From positions 1-64,000 of the forward strand of contig JAEUPB010000016.1 in assembly GCA_016789955.1 (NCBI GenBank): a stretch of 64,000 bases of DNA. The letters run 5' to 3'. The first letter of the stretch is position 1. Every line of letters starts with the position of its first letter. This DNA is from Rubrivivax sp. GTDB lineage: Bacteria > Pseudomonadota > Gammaproteobacteria > Burkholderiales > Burkholderiaceae_C. A program made the translations under genes and the position numbers. The notes beneath the pieces were generated by a model. That model searched no databases. It had not been told where the DNA came from and saw only the letters and a list, made by a program, of their open reading frames with translations. Below are positions 19,288 through 28,470 of this stretch, piece after piece.

Positions 19288-20757
19288 TCAGGCCGCGCGC
19301 GCCAGCACGAAGTGGGTCAGCAGCCGCACCGGCCGACCGGTCGCGCCCTTGGCCGAACCCGAACGCCAGGCGGTGCCGGCGATGTCCAGGTGCGCCCACG
19401 GGTATGCCTTCGTGTAGCGGCGCAGGAACATCGCCGCCGTGATCGCGCCGCCGGCGCGCGGGCCGACGTTGCCCATGTCGGCGAACGAACTCTTGAGCGC
19501 CTCGTCGTACTCCTCGTCCAGCGGCATGCGCCAGGCCGGATCGACCGAGCGCTCGCCCGCCGCGAGCAGGTCGGCGGCGAGCGCATCGTCGGCGCAGAAG
19601 AGGCCGCTGCGGTGATGGCCCAGCGCGATGACGCAGGCGCCCGTGAGCGTGGCGATGTCGACCACCGCGGCAGGCTTGAAGCGCTCGGCGTAGGTGAGCG
19701 CGTCGCAGAGGATCAGCCGCCCTTCGGCGTCGGTGTTCAGGATCTCGATGGTCTGGCCGGAGAGGCTGGTCACAACGTCTCCGGGCTTGACCGAGCGGCC
19801 GTCGGGCATGTTCTCGCAGGCAGGGATCAGGCCCACCACGTTGATGCGCGGTTTCAGCTCGGCCAACGCACGCAGCGTGCCCAGCACCGAGGCTGCACCG
19901 CCCATGTCGAACTTCATCTCGTCCATCTCGGCGGCCGGCTTGATCGAGATGCCGCCGGTGTCGAACGTGATGCCCTTGCCCACCAGCACGATGGGCGCGG
20001 CCGACTTCGGCCCGCCCTGGTAGCGCGCGACGATGAACTTCAGCGGCTGCTCGGAACCCTGCGCCACGGCGATGAAGGCGCCCATGCCGAGCTTCTCGAC
20101 ATCCTTGCGGTCGAGCACCTCGACCTTCAGGCCGTGCTCGCGGCCCATGCGCCGGGCTTCCGACGCGAGGTGCGACGGCGTGCAGTGGTTGCCGGGGCGA
20201 TTCGCCCACTCGCGGGCGAGCGCCACGCCGGAGGCGATGCCGCGCCCTTGCACGAGCCCGCGCTGTACATCAGGCGCCTGGGCCTTGCTGCAGGCGAGCG
20301 CCACGCTGGCGAGCTTCGGCGCCGGCGCTGCCGAAGGCTTCGTGTGGCGGTACACGTAGACGGCTTCGTCGACGGCGAGGACCAGGGCCTCGGCCGCTGC
20401 TGCATCCACCCCACCCACGCCGCCCTGGCCCAGAACGGCCACCAGCAACGACCGCGTGCCACCGGCCTTCAGCGTGCCCAGCCCCGTGCCCACGGCCTTG
20501 CCGAACGCCTTCGCGGATGCGTCGGCGGCCACCGCCACGCACACGCGGCGGGCCTTCACGCCGGGCACGCGATGCAGGTACAGGCACTGGCCGGCCTTGA
20601 GCGACAGGTCGCCGGCGTCCACGGCGTCGCGCAGCGCCACGGCGATCGGCGTCTCCAGCCCGTCAGGCAACGCAGTCCCGGTGACCACGAGCAGCAGCGC
20701 GTCGACCGCCTGTGCCGCAAGCCCTGTCGGGCCGATCGCGAGGGTCTTGAAGTCCAT
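19288..20757 (-). CDS. pepA: Leucyl aminopeptidase PepA
   Basis: A 489-residue M17 cytosolic aminopeptidase with two metal ions. The C-terminal catalytic domain shows the metal and lysine site VGKGITFDTGGISIKPAAEM, DMGGAASVLG, and the signature NTDAEGRLILCDALTYAE. The start MDFKTLAIGPTG is chosen over an in-frame ATG 15 nt upstream because it matches family N termini. In enterobacteria PepA also binds DNA; whether this one does is unknown. It is divergent from lptF with a 50-bp gap. Confidence 0.95.
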   Translation of the reverse strand: MDFKTLAIGPTGLAAQAVDALLLVVTGTALPDGLETPIAVALRDAVDAGDLSLKAGQCLYLHRVPGVKARRVCVAVAADASAKAFGKAVGTGLGTLKAGGTRSLLVAVLGQGGVGGVDAAAAEALVLAVDEAVYVYRHTKPSAAPAPKLASVALACSKAQAPDVQRGLVQGRGIASGVALAREWANRPGNHCTPSHLASEARRMGREHGLKVEVLDRKDVEKLGMGAFIAVAQGSEQPLKFIVARYQGGPKSAAPIVLVGKGITFDTGGISIKPAAEMDEMKFDMGGAASVLGTLRALAELKPRINVVGLIPACENMPDGRSVKPGDVVTSLSGQTIEILNTDAEGRLILCDALTYAERFKPAAVVDIATLTGACVIALGHHRSGLFCADDALAADLLAAGERSVDPAWRMPLDEEYDEALKSSFADMGNVGPRAGGAITAAMFLRRYTKAYPWAHLDIAGTAWRSGSAKGATGRPVRLLTHFVLARAA

Positions 20758-20807
20758 AATCGTTGGCCCCATCGGAACCCCGAAGGGAGTCGGGGAAAAA
20801 GCGGCGG

Positions 20808-21899
20808 ATGTTATTCGATTCGACGGTGCGCCGAGAGCTGGCGCGAAGCTTCGGCGCGACCCTGGTGGTCATCCTGACCATCGTGCTGACGATGTTCCTG
20901 ATCCGCACGATCGGCCAGGCCGCCAACGGCCAGGTGGCACCGCAGGACGTGGTGCTGCTGCTGGGCTACGTGTCGCTCGGGCACCTGCCGACGATGCTGG
21001 CGCTGTCGCTGTTCATCGCCATCGTGCTCACGCTGGGCCGCATGTACCGCGACAACGAGATGGTGATCTGGTTCGCCAGCGGCGCCGGGCTCGTGCGCTT
21101 CGTGCGGCCGGTGCTGGCGATGAGCCTGCCGGTGCTGCTGGTCGTCGGCCTGCTGCTGGTGTTCGTGTGGCCCTGGGGCAACCAGCAGAGCCTGGAACTC
21201 CGTGAGCGCTACCAGCGGCGCTCGGACGTGGCGCGCGTGGCGCCCGGCGTGTTCCAGGCCTCCAGCGACGGCAGCCGGGTGTTCTTCGTCGAGCGCGACA
21301 GCGGCGGCGACGGCGGTGCCCGCAACGTCTTCATCCTGTCGCGGCAGAAGCAGGCCGAGTCGGTGACCTCGGCCCGCAGCGGTCATCTCGAGGTCGTCGG
21401 CGACGACCGTTTCCTGGTGCTCGAACGCGGCCAGCGCAGCGAGATCGACATGCAGAGGTACGACAAGACCCTGGCCCGCTTCGAGACCTACCGCGTGCTG
21501 GCGCAGGAGAAGGTGTTCGACTCCGGCGCCGCGCGCGCGCCGCGCGCGACCGGCACGCTGGAGCTGCTGCGCACCCCCACGCGCGAGGCGCAGGGCGAGC
21601 TCGTCTGGCGCTTCGGGCTGCTGCTGGCGGCCTGCAACCTCACGCTGCTGGGCATCGGGCTGTCCGCCTCGAATCCGAGGCGCCCTTCCAACTGGAATCT
21701 GCTGTTCGCGCTGCTGGCATTCGTCGTCTACTACTTCAACCTCGTCAACCTGACGCAAGCCTGGGTCACGGCCGGGCGCATGCAGGCGCTTCCGGCGATG
21801 GTCGTGCTGCACGGCGGCGCGCTGCTGCTCGGGACGGCGTTGCTGTGGTGGCGCGAGCACGCGGCGGTGCTCCACCTGCGGCGGCGGGCGGCCTCGTGA
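20808..21899 (+). CDS. lptF: LPS export permease LptF
   Basis: A 363-residue YjgP/YjgQ-family inner-membrane protein. It has three N-terminal helices, a periplasmic beta-jellyroll region (about 130-270) and three C-terminal helices. With LptG and the ATPase LptB it extracts lipopolysaccharide and passes it to LptC. The start MLFDSTVRRELARSFGATL fits the family; an upstream in-frame ATG at 20763 would add a charged extension. The stop overlaps the lptG GTG start (GTGA). Confidence 0.94.
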   Translation: MLFDSTVRRELARSFGATLVVILTIVLTMFLIRTIGQAANGQVAPQDVVLLLGYVSLGHLPTMLALSLFIAIVLTLGRMYRDNEMVIWFASGAGLVRFVRPVLAMSLPVLLVVGLLLVFVWPWGNQQSLELRERYQRRSDVARVAPGVFQASSDGSRVFFVERDSGGDGGARNVFILSRQKQAESVTSARSGHLEVVGDDRFLVLERGQRSEIDMQRYDKTLARFETYRVLAQEKVFDSGAARAPRATGTLELLRTPTREAQGELVWRFGLLLAACNLTLLGIGLSASNPRRPSNWNLLFALLAFVVYYFNLVNLTQAWVTAGRMQALPAMVVLHGGALLLGTALLWWREHAAVLHLRRRAAS

Positions 21900-23005
21900 A
21901 CACCGTCCGCCGCCTGCTGTATCAGGACATCACCGCCTCGGTGGGGTTCGTCTCGGTCGCGTTCCTTGCGCTCTTCTACTTCTTCGACTTCGTCGACGAC
22001 CTCGGCGATGCCGGCAAGCGCGGCCGCGGGCTCGGCCAGGTCGCGCTCGGTGCGCTGCTGGAGGTGCCCGGGCACTTCTACGACCTGTTCCCGATCGCGG
22101 TGCTGATCGGCACCATCTACGCGCTGGCGAGGCTGGCCCAGTCGTCGGAGTTCACGATCCTGCGCACCAGCGGCCTGGGCCCGGGGCGCGCGCTGGCGAT
22201 GCTGGCGACGCTCGGCGCGGGCTACGCCGCGCTGACGTTCGCCGTCGGCGACCTGGTGGCACCCGCCAGCGAGCGCGTGCGCACCGAACTCGAGGCGCGC
22301 GCCCGTGGCGGCCTGCGTGTCGGCGCCGCCGGCGCCTGGCTGAAGGAACGCCGCACCCTGTCCGAGGGCGAGCGCAGCTACTCGATCAACATCGGCGGCA
22401 CCAGCGGAGCCGGGGAGATCACCGATGTGCTGATCTTCGAGTTCGACGCCGACGGCCGCCCGCTGAAGCGGACTTACGCGAAGCGCGCTAGCGTTGACCG
22501 CGTCGGCCGTTGGACGCTGCAGGACACGATCGTCACGCGCTGGCCGGTGCAGGGCGCCGCCAACCCCGACGTGCAGGAGTCGGCCCAGCCGCAGATCGTC
22601 TGGCAAAGCGGCCTGTCGGCCGACGTGGTGGCCGCGGCCGTGCTGCCGCTGGCCACGATGACCACGCTGGACCTGTGGCGGTACAGCGAACACCTGAGCG
22701 ACCAGGAACAGACCGCTCAACGCCACCAGATCCGCTTCTGGCGCAAGGCGCTGTACCCGCTGGCGTGCCTCGTGATGATGGCGCTCGCGTTGCCGTTCGC
22801 CTACCTGCACGCACGGGCCGGCGGCGTGAGCTGGAAGGTGTTCGGCGGCATCATGCTGGGCATCACCTTCGTGCTGCTGAACAACCTGGCCGGCCACATC
22901 GGGCTGCTGCGCGACTGGACGCCGTGGATCGCCGCGGCCACGCCGAGCGCGCTCTATCTGCTGCTGTCGATGGCAGCCTTCGCCTGGCTGGTGCGCTACC
23001 GATGA
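21896..23005 (+). CDS. lptG: LPS export permease LptG
   Basis: A 369-residue partner of LptF with the same layout: N-terminal helices containing LALFYFFDFVDDL, a periplasmic domain, and C-terminal helices beginning KALYPLACLVMMALALPFAY. The start is GTG, overlapping lptF by 4 nt; its own stop overlaps the next gene by 4 nt (ATGA). The pair is the standard transmembrane half of the LptB2FGC exporter. Confidence 0.94.
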   Translation: MNTVRRLLYQDITASVGFVSVAFLALFYFFDFVDDLGDAGKRGRGLGQVALGALLEVPGHFYDLFPIAVLIGTIYALARLAQSSEFTILRTSGLGPGRALAMLATLGAGYAALTFAVGDLVAPASERVRTELEARARGGLRVGAAGAWLKERRTLSEGERSYSINIGGTSGAGEITDVLIFEFDADGRPLKRTYAKRASVDRVGRWTLQDTIVTRWPVQGAANPDVQESAQPQIVWQSGLSADVVAAAVLPLATMTTLDLWRYSEHLSDQEQTAQRHQIRFWRKALYPLACLVMMALALPFAYLHARAGGVSWKVFGGIMLGITFVLLNNLAGHIGLLRDWTPWIAAATPSALYLLLSMAAFAWLVRYR

Positions 23006-23400
23006 CCTCCGACGCCGACGCCCCGCACGGGCTGATCCTGTTCGCGCACGGTGCGCGCGACCCGCGCTGGGCCGCGCCGTTCGACGAGGTGGCCCGCCGC
23101 GTGCGCGAGGTCCTCCCGGGCCTGCGCGTGGCCCTGGCCTACCTGGAGCTGATGCCGCCGACCCTCGCCGAAGCCGGCGCGCAACTCGCCCGCGACGGCT
23201 GCACGAGGATCACCGTGCTGCCGATGTTCCTCGGCTCCGGCGGCCACGTGCGGCACGATCTGCCGCTCCTGGCGCAGGCCCTGCGTGAGGCCTGGCCCGG
23301 CGTGCGCGTCGACCTGCTGGACCCGATCGGCGAGCAGCCGACCGTGCTCGCCGCGATGGCCGATGCAGCGGCGGCACTGGTCGCCGGAGGCGCCGCATGA
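23002..23400 (+). CDS. cbiX: CbiX/SirB-type sirohydrochlorin chelatase
   Basis: A 132-residue short (half-size) class II chelatase that inserts Fe2+ or Co2+ into sirohydrochlorin. Conserved pieces are LILFAHGARDPRW with the metal-binding histidine, LAYLELMPPTLAEA and VLPMFLGSGGHVRHDLP with the second histidine cluster. Its length fits CbiX-short/SirB, which act as dimers. It overlaps both neighbours by 4 nt. The following gene is a CysB-type regulator, so siroheme supply for sulfite reduction is a reasonable inference. Confidence 0.88.
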   Translation: MTSDADAPHGLILFAHGARDPRWAAPFDEVARRVREVLPGLRVALAYLELMPPTLAEAGAQLARDGCTRITVLPMFLGSGGHVRHDLPLLAQALREAWPGVRVDLLDPIGEQPTVLAAMADAAAALVAGGAA

Positions 23401-24350
23401 ACCTGCACCAGTTCCGCTTCATCCAGGAGGCGGCGCGCCGCAACCTGAACCTCACCGAGACCGCCAAGGCGCTCTACACGTCGCAGCCGGGGATCAGCAA
23501 GGCCATCATCGAGTTCGAGGAGGAACTCGGCATCGAGATCTTCGTGCGCCACGGCAAGCGGCTCAAGCGGGTGACCGAGCCGGGGCTGGAGGTGCTGAAG
23601 TCGATCGAGATCATCATGCGCGAGGTCAACAACCTCAAGCGCATCGGCGAGCAGTTTTCCAAGCAGGATGCCGGCACGCTGTCGATCGCCACCACCCACG
23701 CGCAGGCCCGCTACTTCCTGCCCGAGCCCGTGGCGCAGCTGCGCGGGCGCTTCCCGAAGGTGCAGGTGGTGCTGCACCAGGGCCTGCCGGCGCAGGTGGC
23801 GCAGATGCTGCTCGACGACGTGGCCGACATCGGCCTGGCCACCGAGGCGCTGGCCGGCTACGAGAACCTGGTGACGCTGCCGTGCTACGAGTGGCAGCAC
23901 GTGATGGTGGTGCCGGCAGCGCACCCGCTGGCGGCCGTCGAGCGGCCGACGCTGGAGCAGCTCGCGGCCCACCCGCTGGTGCTGTACCACCCCACGGTCA
24001 CCGGCCGCACCCGCATCGACCAGGCGTTCGCGCGGCTGCACCTGAAGCCTGCCGTGGCCCTGGAGGCCTTCGACTCCGACGTCATCAAGACCTACGTGCG
24101 GCTCGGGCTCGGCGTGGGCGTGGTGGCGGAGCACGCGATGCGCGAGGACAGCCCGGGCGAACTCGTGTGGCGGCCGCTGGGCCACCTGTTCGGCAGCAAC
24201 GTCACCCGCGTCGCCTTCAAGCGAGGCGCCTACCTGCGGCAGTTCGTGCTGGCCTTCGCCGCCAGCCTGTCCGAGCGGCTGACGCCCGCCTCGATCCAGC
24301 ATGCCATGTCCGCCGGCACCGCCGGTCCCGGTTTCGACCACGATCTCTGA
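23397..24350 (+). CDS. CysB-family LysR-type regulator
   Basis: A 317-residue LysR regulator. The N-terminal HTH reads MNLHQFRFIQEAARRNLNLTE (residues 1-21) and SQPGISKAIIEFEEELG, with the CysB-typical spacing, followed by an effector domain containing LSIATTHAQARYFLPEPV, which resembles the CysB thiosulfate/O-acetylserine site. CysB proteins activate sulfate assimilation genes. The start overlaps the cbiX stop by 4 nt. Cys- and Cbl-type paralogues are not separable from sequence alone, so no symbol is given. Confidence 0.9.
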   Translation: MNLHQFRFIQEAARRNLNLTETAKALYTSQPGISKAIIEFEEELGIEIFVRHGKRLKRVTEPGLEVLKSIEIIMREVNNLKRIGEQFSKQDAGTLSIATTHAQARYFLPEPVAQLRGRFPKVQVVLHQGLPAQVAQMLLDDVADIGLATEALAGYENLVTLPCYEWQHVMVVPAAHPLAAVERPTLEQLAAHPLVLYHPTVTGRTRIDQAFARLHLKPAVALEAFDSDVIKTYVRLGLGVGVVAEHAMREDSPGELVWRPLGHLFGSNVTRVAFKRGAYLRQFVLAFAASLSERLTPASIQHAMSAGTAGPGFDHDL

Positions 24351-24352
24351 CC

Positions 24353-25513
24353 ATGACGACCGTCACCACCCCTGCCCTGCCCTCGCGCCTGCCGACCGTG
24401 GGCACGACGATCTTCACCGTGATGTCGGCGCTGGCCGCCGAGCACGGGGCCATCAATCTCGGCCAGGGCTTCCCCGACTTCGACTGCGACCCGGCGCTGA
24501 TCGACGCGGTGCAGGCCGCGATGCACGCGGGACTGAACCAGTACCCGCCGATGACGGGCGTGCCGGCGCTGCGACACGCGGTGGCCGCGAAGATCGGCGC
24601 GCTGTACGGCCATACCTACGACCCGGACCGCGAGATCACCATCACCGCCGGCGCCACGCAGGCCATCCTCACCGCGGTGCTGTGCTGCGTGCACCCCGGC
24701 GACGAGGTGATCGTGCTCGAGCCTTGCTACGACAGCTACGCGCCCAACATCGAACTGGCCGGCGGGCGCATCGTGCGCGTGCCGCTGACGCCGCGCACCT
24801 TCCGGCCCGACTTCACCGCCATCGCCGCCGCGATCACGCCGAAGACGCGCGCCATCATCGTCAACTCGCCGCACAACCCCAGCGCCACGACGTGGACGCG
24901 CGCCGAAATGCAGCGGCTGGCCGACCTGCTCGACGGCACGTCGATCCTGCTGATCAGCGACGAGGTCTACGAGCACATGGTCTACGACGGCGCACCGCAC
25001 GTCAGCGCGGCGGGCATCCCCGCGCTGGCGGCGCGCAGCTTTGTCGTCTCCAGCTTCGGCAAGACCTACCACGTCACCGGCTGGAAGGTGGGCTACGTGG
25101 CCGCGCCCGCGCCGCTGACGGCCGAGTTCCGCAAGGTGCACCAGTTCAACGTGTTCACGGTGAACACGCCGGTGCAGCACGCGCTGGCCGCCTACATGGC
25201 CGACGCACGCCCCTACCTTGAGCTGCCGGCCTTCTACCAGCGCAAGCGCGACCTGTTCCGCGCGGGCCTGGCGCGCACCCGGCTGCAGTTGCTGCCCAGC
25301 GAAGGCAGCTATTTCCAGTGCGTGGACTACAGCGCCGTCAGCGATCTGCCCGAAGGCGAGTTCTGCCAGTGGCTCACGCGCGATGTCGGCGTCGCGGCGA
25401 TCCCGATCTCCGCGTTCTATGAGGGCGGCTTCGAGCAGCGCATCGCGCGGTTGTGCTTCGCGAAGAAGGACGAGACGCTGCTCGCCGCACTGGACCGCCT
25501 GGCCCGGCTCTGA
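24353..25513 (+). CDS. PLP-dependent aminotransferase (methionine aminotransferase-like, YbdL type)
   Basis: A 386-residue class I aminotransferase, fold type I. Seen are INLGQGFPDFDCDPALIDA, YPPMTGVPALRHAVA, the NSPHNPSATTW segment, DEVYEHMVYD and the PLP-lysine region SSFGKTYHVTGWKVGYV. The N-terminal GQGFPDF pattern is typical of the methionine/glutamine-keto acid aminotransferase group. It begins 2 nt after the CysB-type gene, so it may belong to the same sulfur-related transcript. Substrate is inferred. Confidence 0.87.
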   Translation: MTTVTTPALPSRLPTVGTTIFTVMSALAAEHGAINLGQGFPDFDCDPALIDAVQAAMHAGLNQYPPMTGVPALRHAVAAKIGALYGHTYDPDREITITAGATQAILTAVLCCVHPGDEVIVLEPCYDSYAPNIELAGGRIVRVPLTPRTFRPDFTAIAAAITPKTRAIIVNSPHNPSATTWTRAEMQRLADLLDGTSILLISDEVYEHMVYDGAPHVSAAGIPALAARSFVVSSFGKTYHVTGWKVGYVAAPAPLTAEFRKVHQFNVFTVNTPVQHALAAYMADARPYLELPAFYQRKRDLFRAGLARTRLQLLPSEGSYFQCVDYSAVSDLPEGEFCQWLTRDVGVAAIPISAFYEGGFEQRIARLCFAKKDETLLAALDRLARL

Positions 25514-25535
25514 CCACCCGGCCGCGACGCGCGGG

Positions 25536-27488
25536 TCAGCGGCGCGGGTTGGGCTGCGTGCTCGGCTGCAGCAACTCGCCGAAGATGCTGTCGCGCGAGC
25601 GCGGCGGCGGCGTGAGGTCCAGGTCCAGTGGCGCGGTCGGGTGGTCGTCCACCGGCCGGTCGGAGGTGGCGCGGCTCGACCCAACGGCCGTGCCGGGCTG
25701 AGTCTGCCCATCCAGCGGCAGCAGCAGGTCCACGAGCTGCGGGTCGCCCGACTCGTGATCCATGTGATCGCGCGCCATCGAGTACAGGAACAGCACATCG
25801 CGGTACGCCGGCAGCTCGAACAGCTCGCCGCGCGACTTGCGGAACAGCAGCGCCTCCAGCTCGGCCATGGCGTCCAGCGGTCGCGGCCAGGCGGCCACCA
25901 CGCGCGGCAGCACGGCGTCGTAGTCCTCCAGCGTCTTGCCGGCAGCGAGATCGGCACCCCACTCGGGCGCATAGGCGTTGTAGCGCTGATTGAAGCGCTG
26001 CCGCGTGCGCTCGTAGGCCGCCGAGTCGCCCACCCGCTGGTAGATCTCGAGCAGCTTGAGGTAGGTGAGCGGACTGCCGCCGCCGGTGTCGCGCAGGTGC
26101 GCCACGAGCAGGTCGATGGCCGCGTGGTCCTGTCCGAGCGCGATGAAGAACTCGGCCTGCTGGTCGACGTCGATCAGCTCCTCGATCGACACGTCGCGCG
26201 GCTTGTCCTCCCGCGGGAGCACGCCCGGCGCCAGTGGCATCGTGCGCGCCATCGACGTGTCCTGCGTCGTCGCCGGCTCGAGCACGGACGTGCGCAGCCC
26301 GGCGGCGGTAATCTCGTGCGGGGCCGGTGCGGTCTCGCTGCCGGGCACTGGCGTCAGTGGCGCCGGCGCGCTGATGACCGAGTGCACCAGGGGCAGCGGC
26401 GAGGTCTCGCGCATCGGCGTATCGGGCGCCTGCGCCGCGGCAGCGGCCGTGGCACGCGCCCAGGCCACTTCCTGGGTGCGCTGCACGCCACGCAGCCGCC
26501 ACATCAGCCAGGCCGCGGCAAGTGCGAGCAGCAGCACGAGGCCGACCAGCGGCCACAGCCACCAGGCCTGGGCCTGGGGACGGTTCAGCAGCGCCCGCAG
26601 CCGCTCCAGTTCGCCCTGGTTGGCGCGCCGGTCGCCCCGCAACTGCTGCACCTCGGCTTCGAGGGAGGCGATGCGCGCCGACTGAGCCGACGCCGCCTCT
26701 GCGGCTTGCCGGGCAGCACTCGCGGCGAGCGAGACGGCCCGGATGGCCTCTTCGACGATCTGGTCTCCAGGGCCCTCGGCGGCAGCGGTGGCACGCGGGC
26801 CCGGCTCGGGTGCCTCGAGGCGCAGGCGCGGACGGGCTTCCTCGCGCGGCGCATCGGCATTGGCCAATCGCCGAGCCGCCTCGGCGGCGCGCGAGCGCTG
26901 CGGGCGCTCGGCGCGTGCCTGGCGCTGCCGCACCCGGTCGGCCCTCGGTTCGGCGCGGGCGCGGCGGGAGCGGTCGACTTCTCGGGGGGCCGGCGATGCC
27001 GTGGCAGCCCCCGTGGCCGGCACAGCCGTCGGGTCGCCACGCGCAGCGCCTTCGGTGCCCGCGGGAGCGGATGCGTCGGCAGCGGGGGTCGGCACCAGCG
27101 GCAACGCGACCACAGGTGCACTCGGCGCCACGGTGCCGGGATCGGCGAACACCACGTAGCGCCGCTGCACCTTCGAGACGCAGCCGGCGCTCAACTGCAC
27201 CGTGACGATCGGCTCGTCGACAGGCGCGGCGCTGGTGACGCGCAGCGCCGCGGCAGCCCCGCTGCCGCGCACCCGCACCGTCGTCGGCAGCGGCCGCTGG
27301 TCGCCGACCACCACCTCGGCCTGCAGGCACTCGGGCATCGCCTCGTCGCCCTCGAGCCGAAGCGGCACGACGAAGTCCAGCGGCTGGCCCAGTACCACGG
27401 CGGAGGGTCCGTTGCCCAGGCCGAGCGCCTGCGCGGGCGAACACACCCAGACGGCCAGGCTCGCTGCCAGGCCGGCCCACAGCCGCAT
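25536..27488 (-). CDS. FimV-like inner-membrane protein
   Basis: A 650-residue protein: signal peptide (about 1-22, ending SPAQA), an N-terminal FimV/TspA-type domain (GLGNGPSAVVLGQPLDFVVPL), an Ala/Pro/Arg-rich region, a coiled coil (about 265-300), one membrane helix (about 305-330, WLWPLVGLVLLLALAAAWLM) and a cytoplasmic C-terminal part with VSIEELIDVDQQAEFFIALG and TPR-like helices. This layout matches Burkholderiales FimV-like proteins, which in Pseudomonas act at the pole on type IV pili. A LysM domain is not evident. No pilus genes are nearby. The start MRLWAGLAASLAVW is chosen for the signal peptide. Confidence 0.8.
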   Translation of the reverse strand: MRLWAGLAASLAVWVCSPAQALGLGNGPSAVVLGQPLDFVVPLRLEGDEAMPECLQAEVVVGDQRPLPTTVRVRGSGAAAALRVTSAAPVDEPIVTVQLSAGCVSKVQRRYVVFADPGTVAPSAPVVALPLVPTPAADASAPAGTEGAARGDPTAVPATGAATASPAPREVDRSRRARAEPRADRVRQRQARAERPQRSRAAEAARRLANADAPREEARPRLRLEAPEPGPRATAAAEGPGDQIVEEAIRAVSLAASAARQAAEAASAQSARIASLEAEVQQLRGDRRANQGELERLRALLNRPQAQAWWLWPLVGLVLLLALAAAWLMWRLRGVQRTQEVAWARATAAAAAQAPDTPMRETSPLPLVHSVISAPAPLTPVPGSETAPAPHEITAAGLRTSVLEPATTQDTSMARTMPLAPGVLPREDKPRDVSIEELIDVDQQAEFFIALGQDHAAIDLLVAHLRDTGGGSPLTYLKLLEIYQRVGDSAAYERTRQRFNQRYNAYAPEWGADLAAGKTLEDYDAVLPRVVAAWPRPLDAMAELEALLFRKSRGELFELPAYRDVLFLYSMARDHMDHESGDPQLVDLLLPLDGQTQPGTAVGSSRATSDRPVDDHPTAPLDLDLTPPPRSRDSIFGELLQPSTQPNPRR

Positions 27489-27651
27489 GGAATGGTTCGA
27501 TCGGATCAAGTCAGGCACGCGCCGCTGCGCATCGGACGCTCGAGTCGCACGATCCCGGATGATGGCGCATGGCGGACCCCGTTCCGGCAGCCTTCGGTTG
27601 TCGTCGCAAGGCAGCGTGCGGGAATGCACGCCGGCCGGAGGCGATGGCACA

Positions 27652-28389
27652 TCAGGTGTCGTATCCCGGCAGGCGACGGTCCAGCTTCCGCAGCAGACCC
27701 GGCCACGCCAGCGCACCGCCCAAGCCCTTGGTGACCACGGCCGCCTGCTGCTGCGCGGTGGCGATGATGCGAGGATCGATCGGCACGAGTTCACCGCCGC
27801 CGGACATCGCGCGCACCTGGATCGTGCAGGTGTTCTCGAAGGTGTACATCGACAGGAAGGCATCAGCCACCGAAGGCCCGACCGTCAGCAGCCCGTGATT
27901 GCGCAGCATCAGGAAGGTCTTGTCGCCGAGATCGCGCACCAGTCGCGGCTTCTCGTCGTCGCGCAGTGCCACGCCTTCGTACTCGTGGTAGCCCAGGCTC
28001 GCCAGCACGAAGATCGACTGCTGCGACAGCGGCAGCACGCCGACCTTCTGCGCCGAGACCGCCACCCCGTTCAGGCTGTGCGTGTGCAGCACGCAGGCGG
28101 CATCGTGGCGGGCCCCATGCACGGCGCTGTGGATCACGAAGCCGGCCGGGTTGATCGGGTACGACGAGTCCTCGAGCTTGCGGCCTTCGGCGTCGACCTT
28201 GACCAGGCTCGACGCCGTGATCTCGTCGAAGGTCATGCCGTACGGGTTGATCAGGAACTGGCCCTCCACCCCCGGCACGCGTGCGCTGATGTGCGTGAAG
28301 ATCAGGTCGTCCCAGCCGTACAGGGCCACGAGGCGATAGGCGGCGGCGAGGTCGACGCGGACGCGCCATTCATCGGCCGTGACGGACAT
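27652..28389 (-). CDS. Class II aldolase/adducin-family protein
   Basis: A 245-residue zinc-dependent class II aldolase-type protein. The conserved zinc site is VLHTHSLNGVAVS, with MLRNHGLLTVG contributing a later histidine, and an N-terminal YGWDDLIFTHISARVPG segment. Members include L-fuculose-phosphate aldolases, ribulose-phosphate epimerases and decarboxylases, so the substrate is undefined. It is divergent from a Crp/Fnr gene across 81 bp; the two could be regulator and target, but nothing in the sequence proves it. Confidence 0.85.
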   Translation of the reverse strand: MSVTADEWRVRVDLAAAYRLVALYGWDDLIFTHISARVPGVEGQFLINPYGMTFDEITASSLVKVDAEGRKLEDSSYPINPAGFVIHSAVHGARHDAACVLHTHSLNGVAVSAQKVGVLPLSQQSIFVLASLGYHEYEGVALRDDEKPRLVRDLGDKTFLMLRNHGLLTVGPSVADAFLSMYTFENTCTIQVRAMSGGGELVPIDPRIIATAQQQAAVVTKGLGGALAWPGLLRKLDRRLPGYDT

Positions 28390-28470
28390 GCAGCGGGCTC
28401 CCCAGATCGGTGCGCCGACCCCCGGCCGGCTCACCCAAAGCATGGACAATGCGCCCTCGCCTGGCAAGCC

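Noticed and set aside
20778-20800. Hairpin CCCCGA/TCGGGG followed by five A between pepA and lptF
   Set aside because: It is not a terminator for the plus strand (A run, not T), and the genes are divergent so no terminator is expected. Too small to call a regulatory element.
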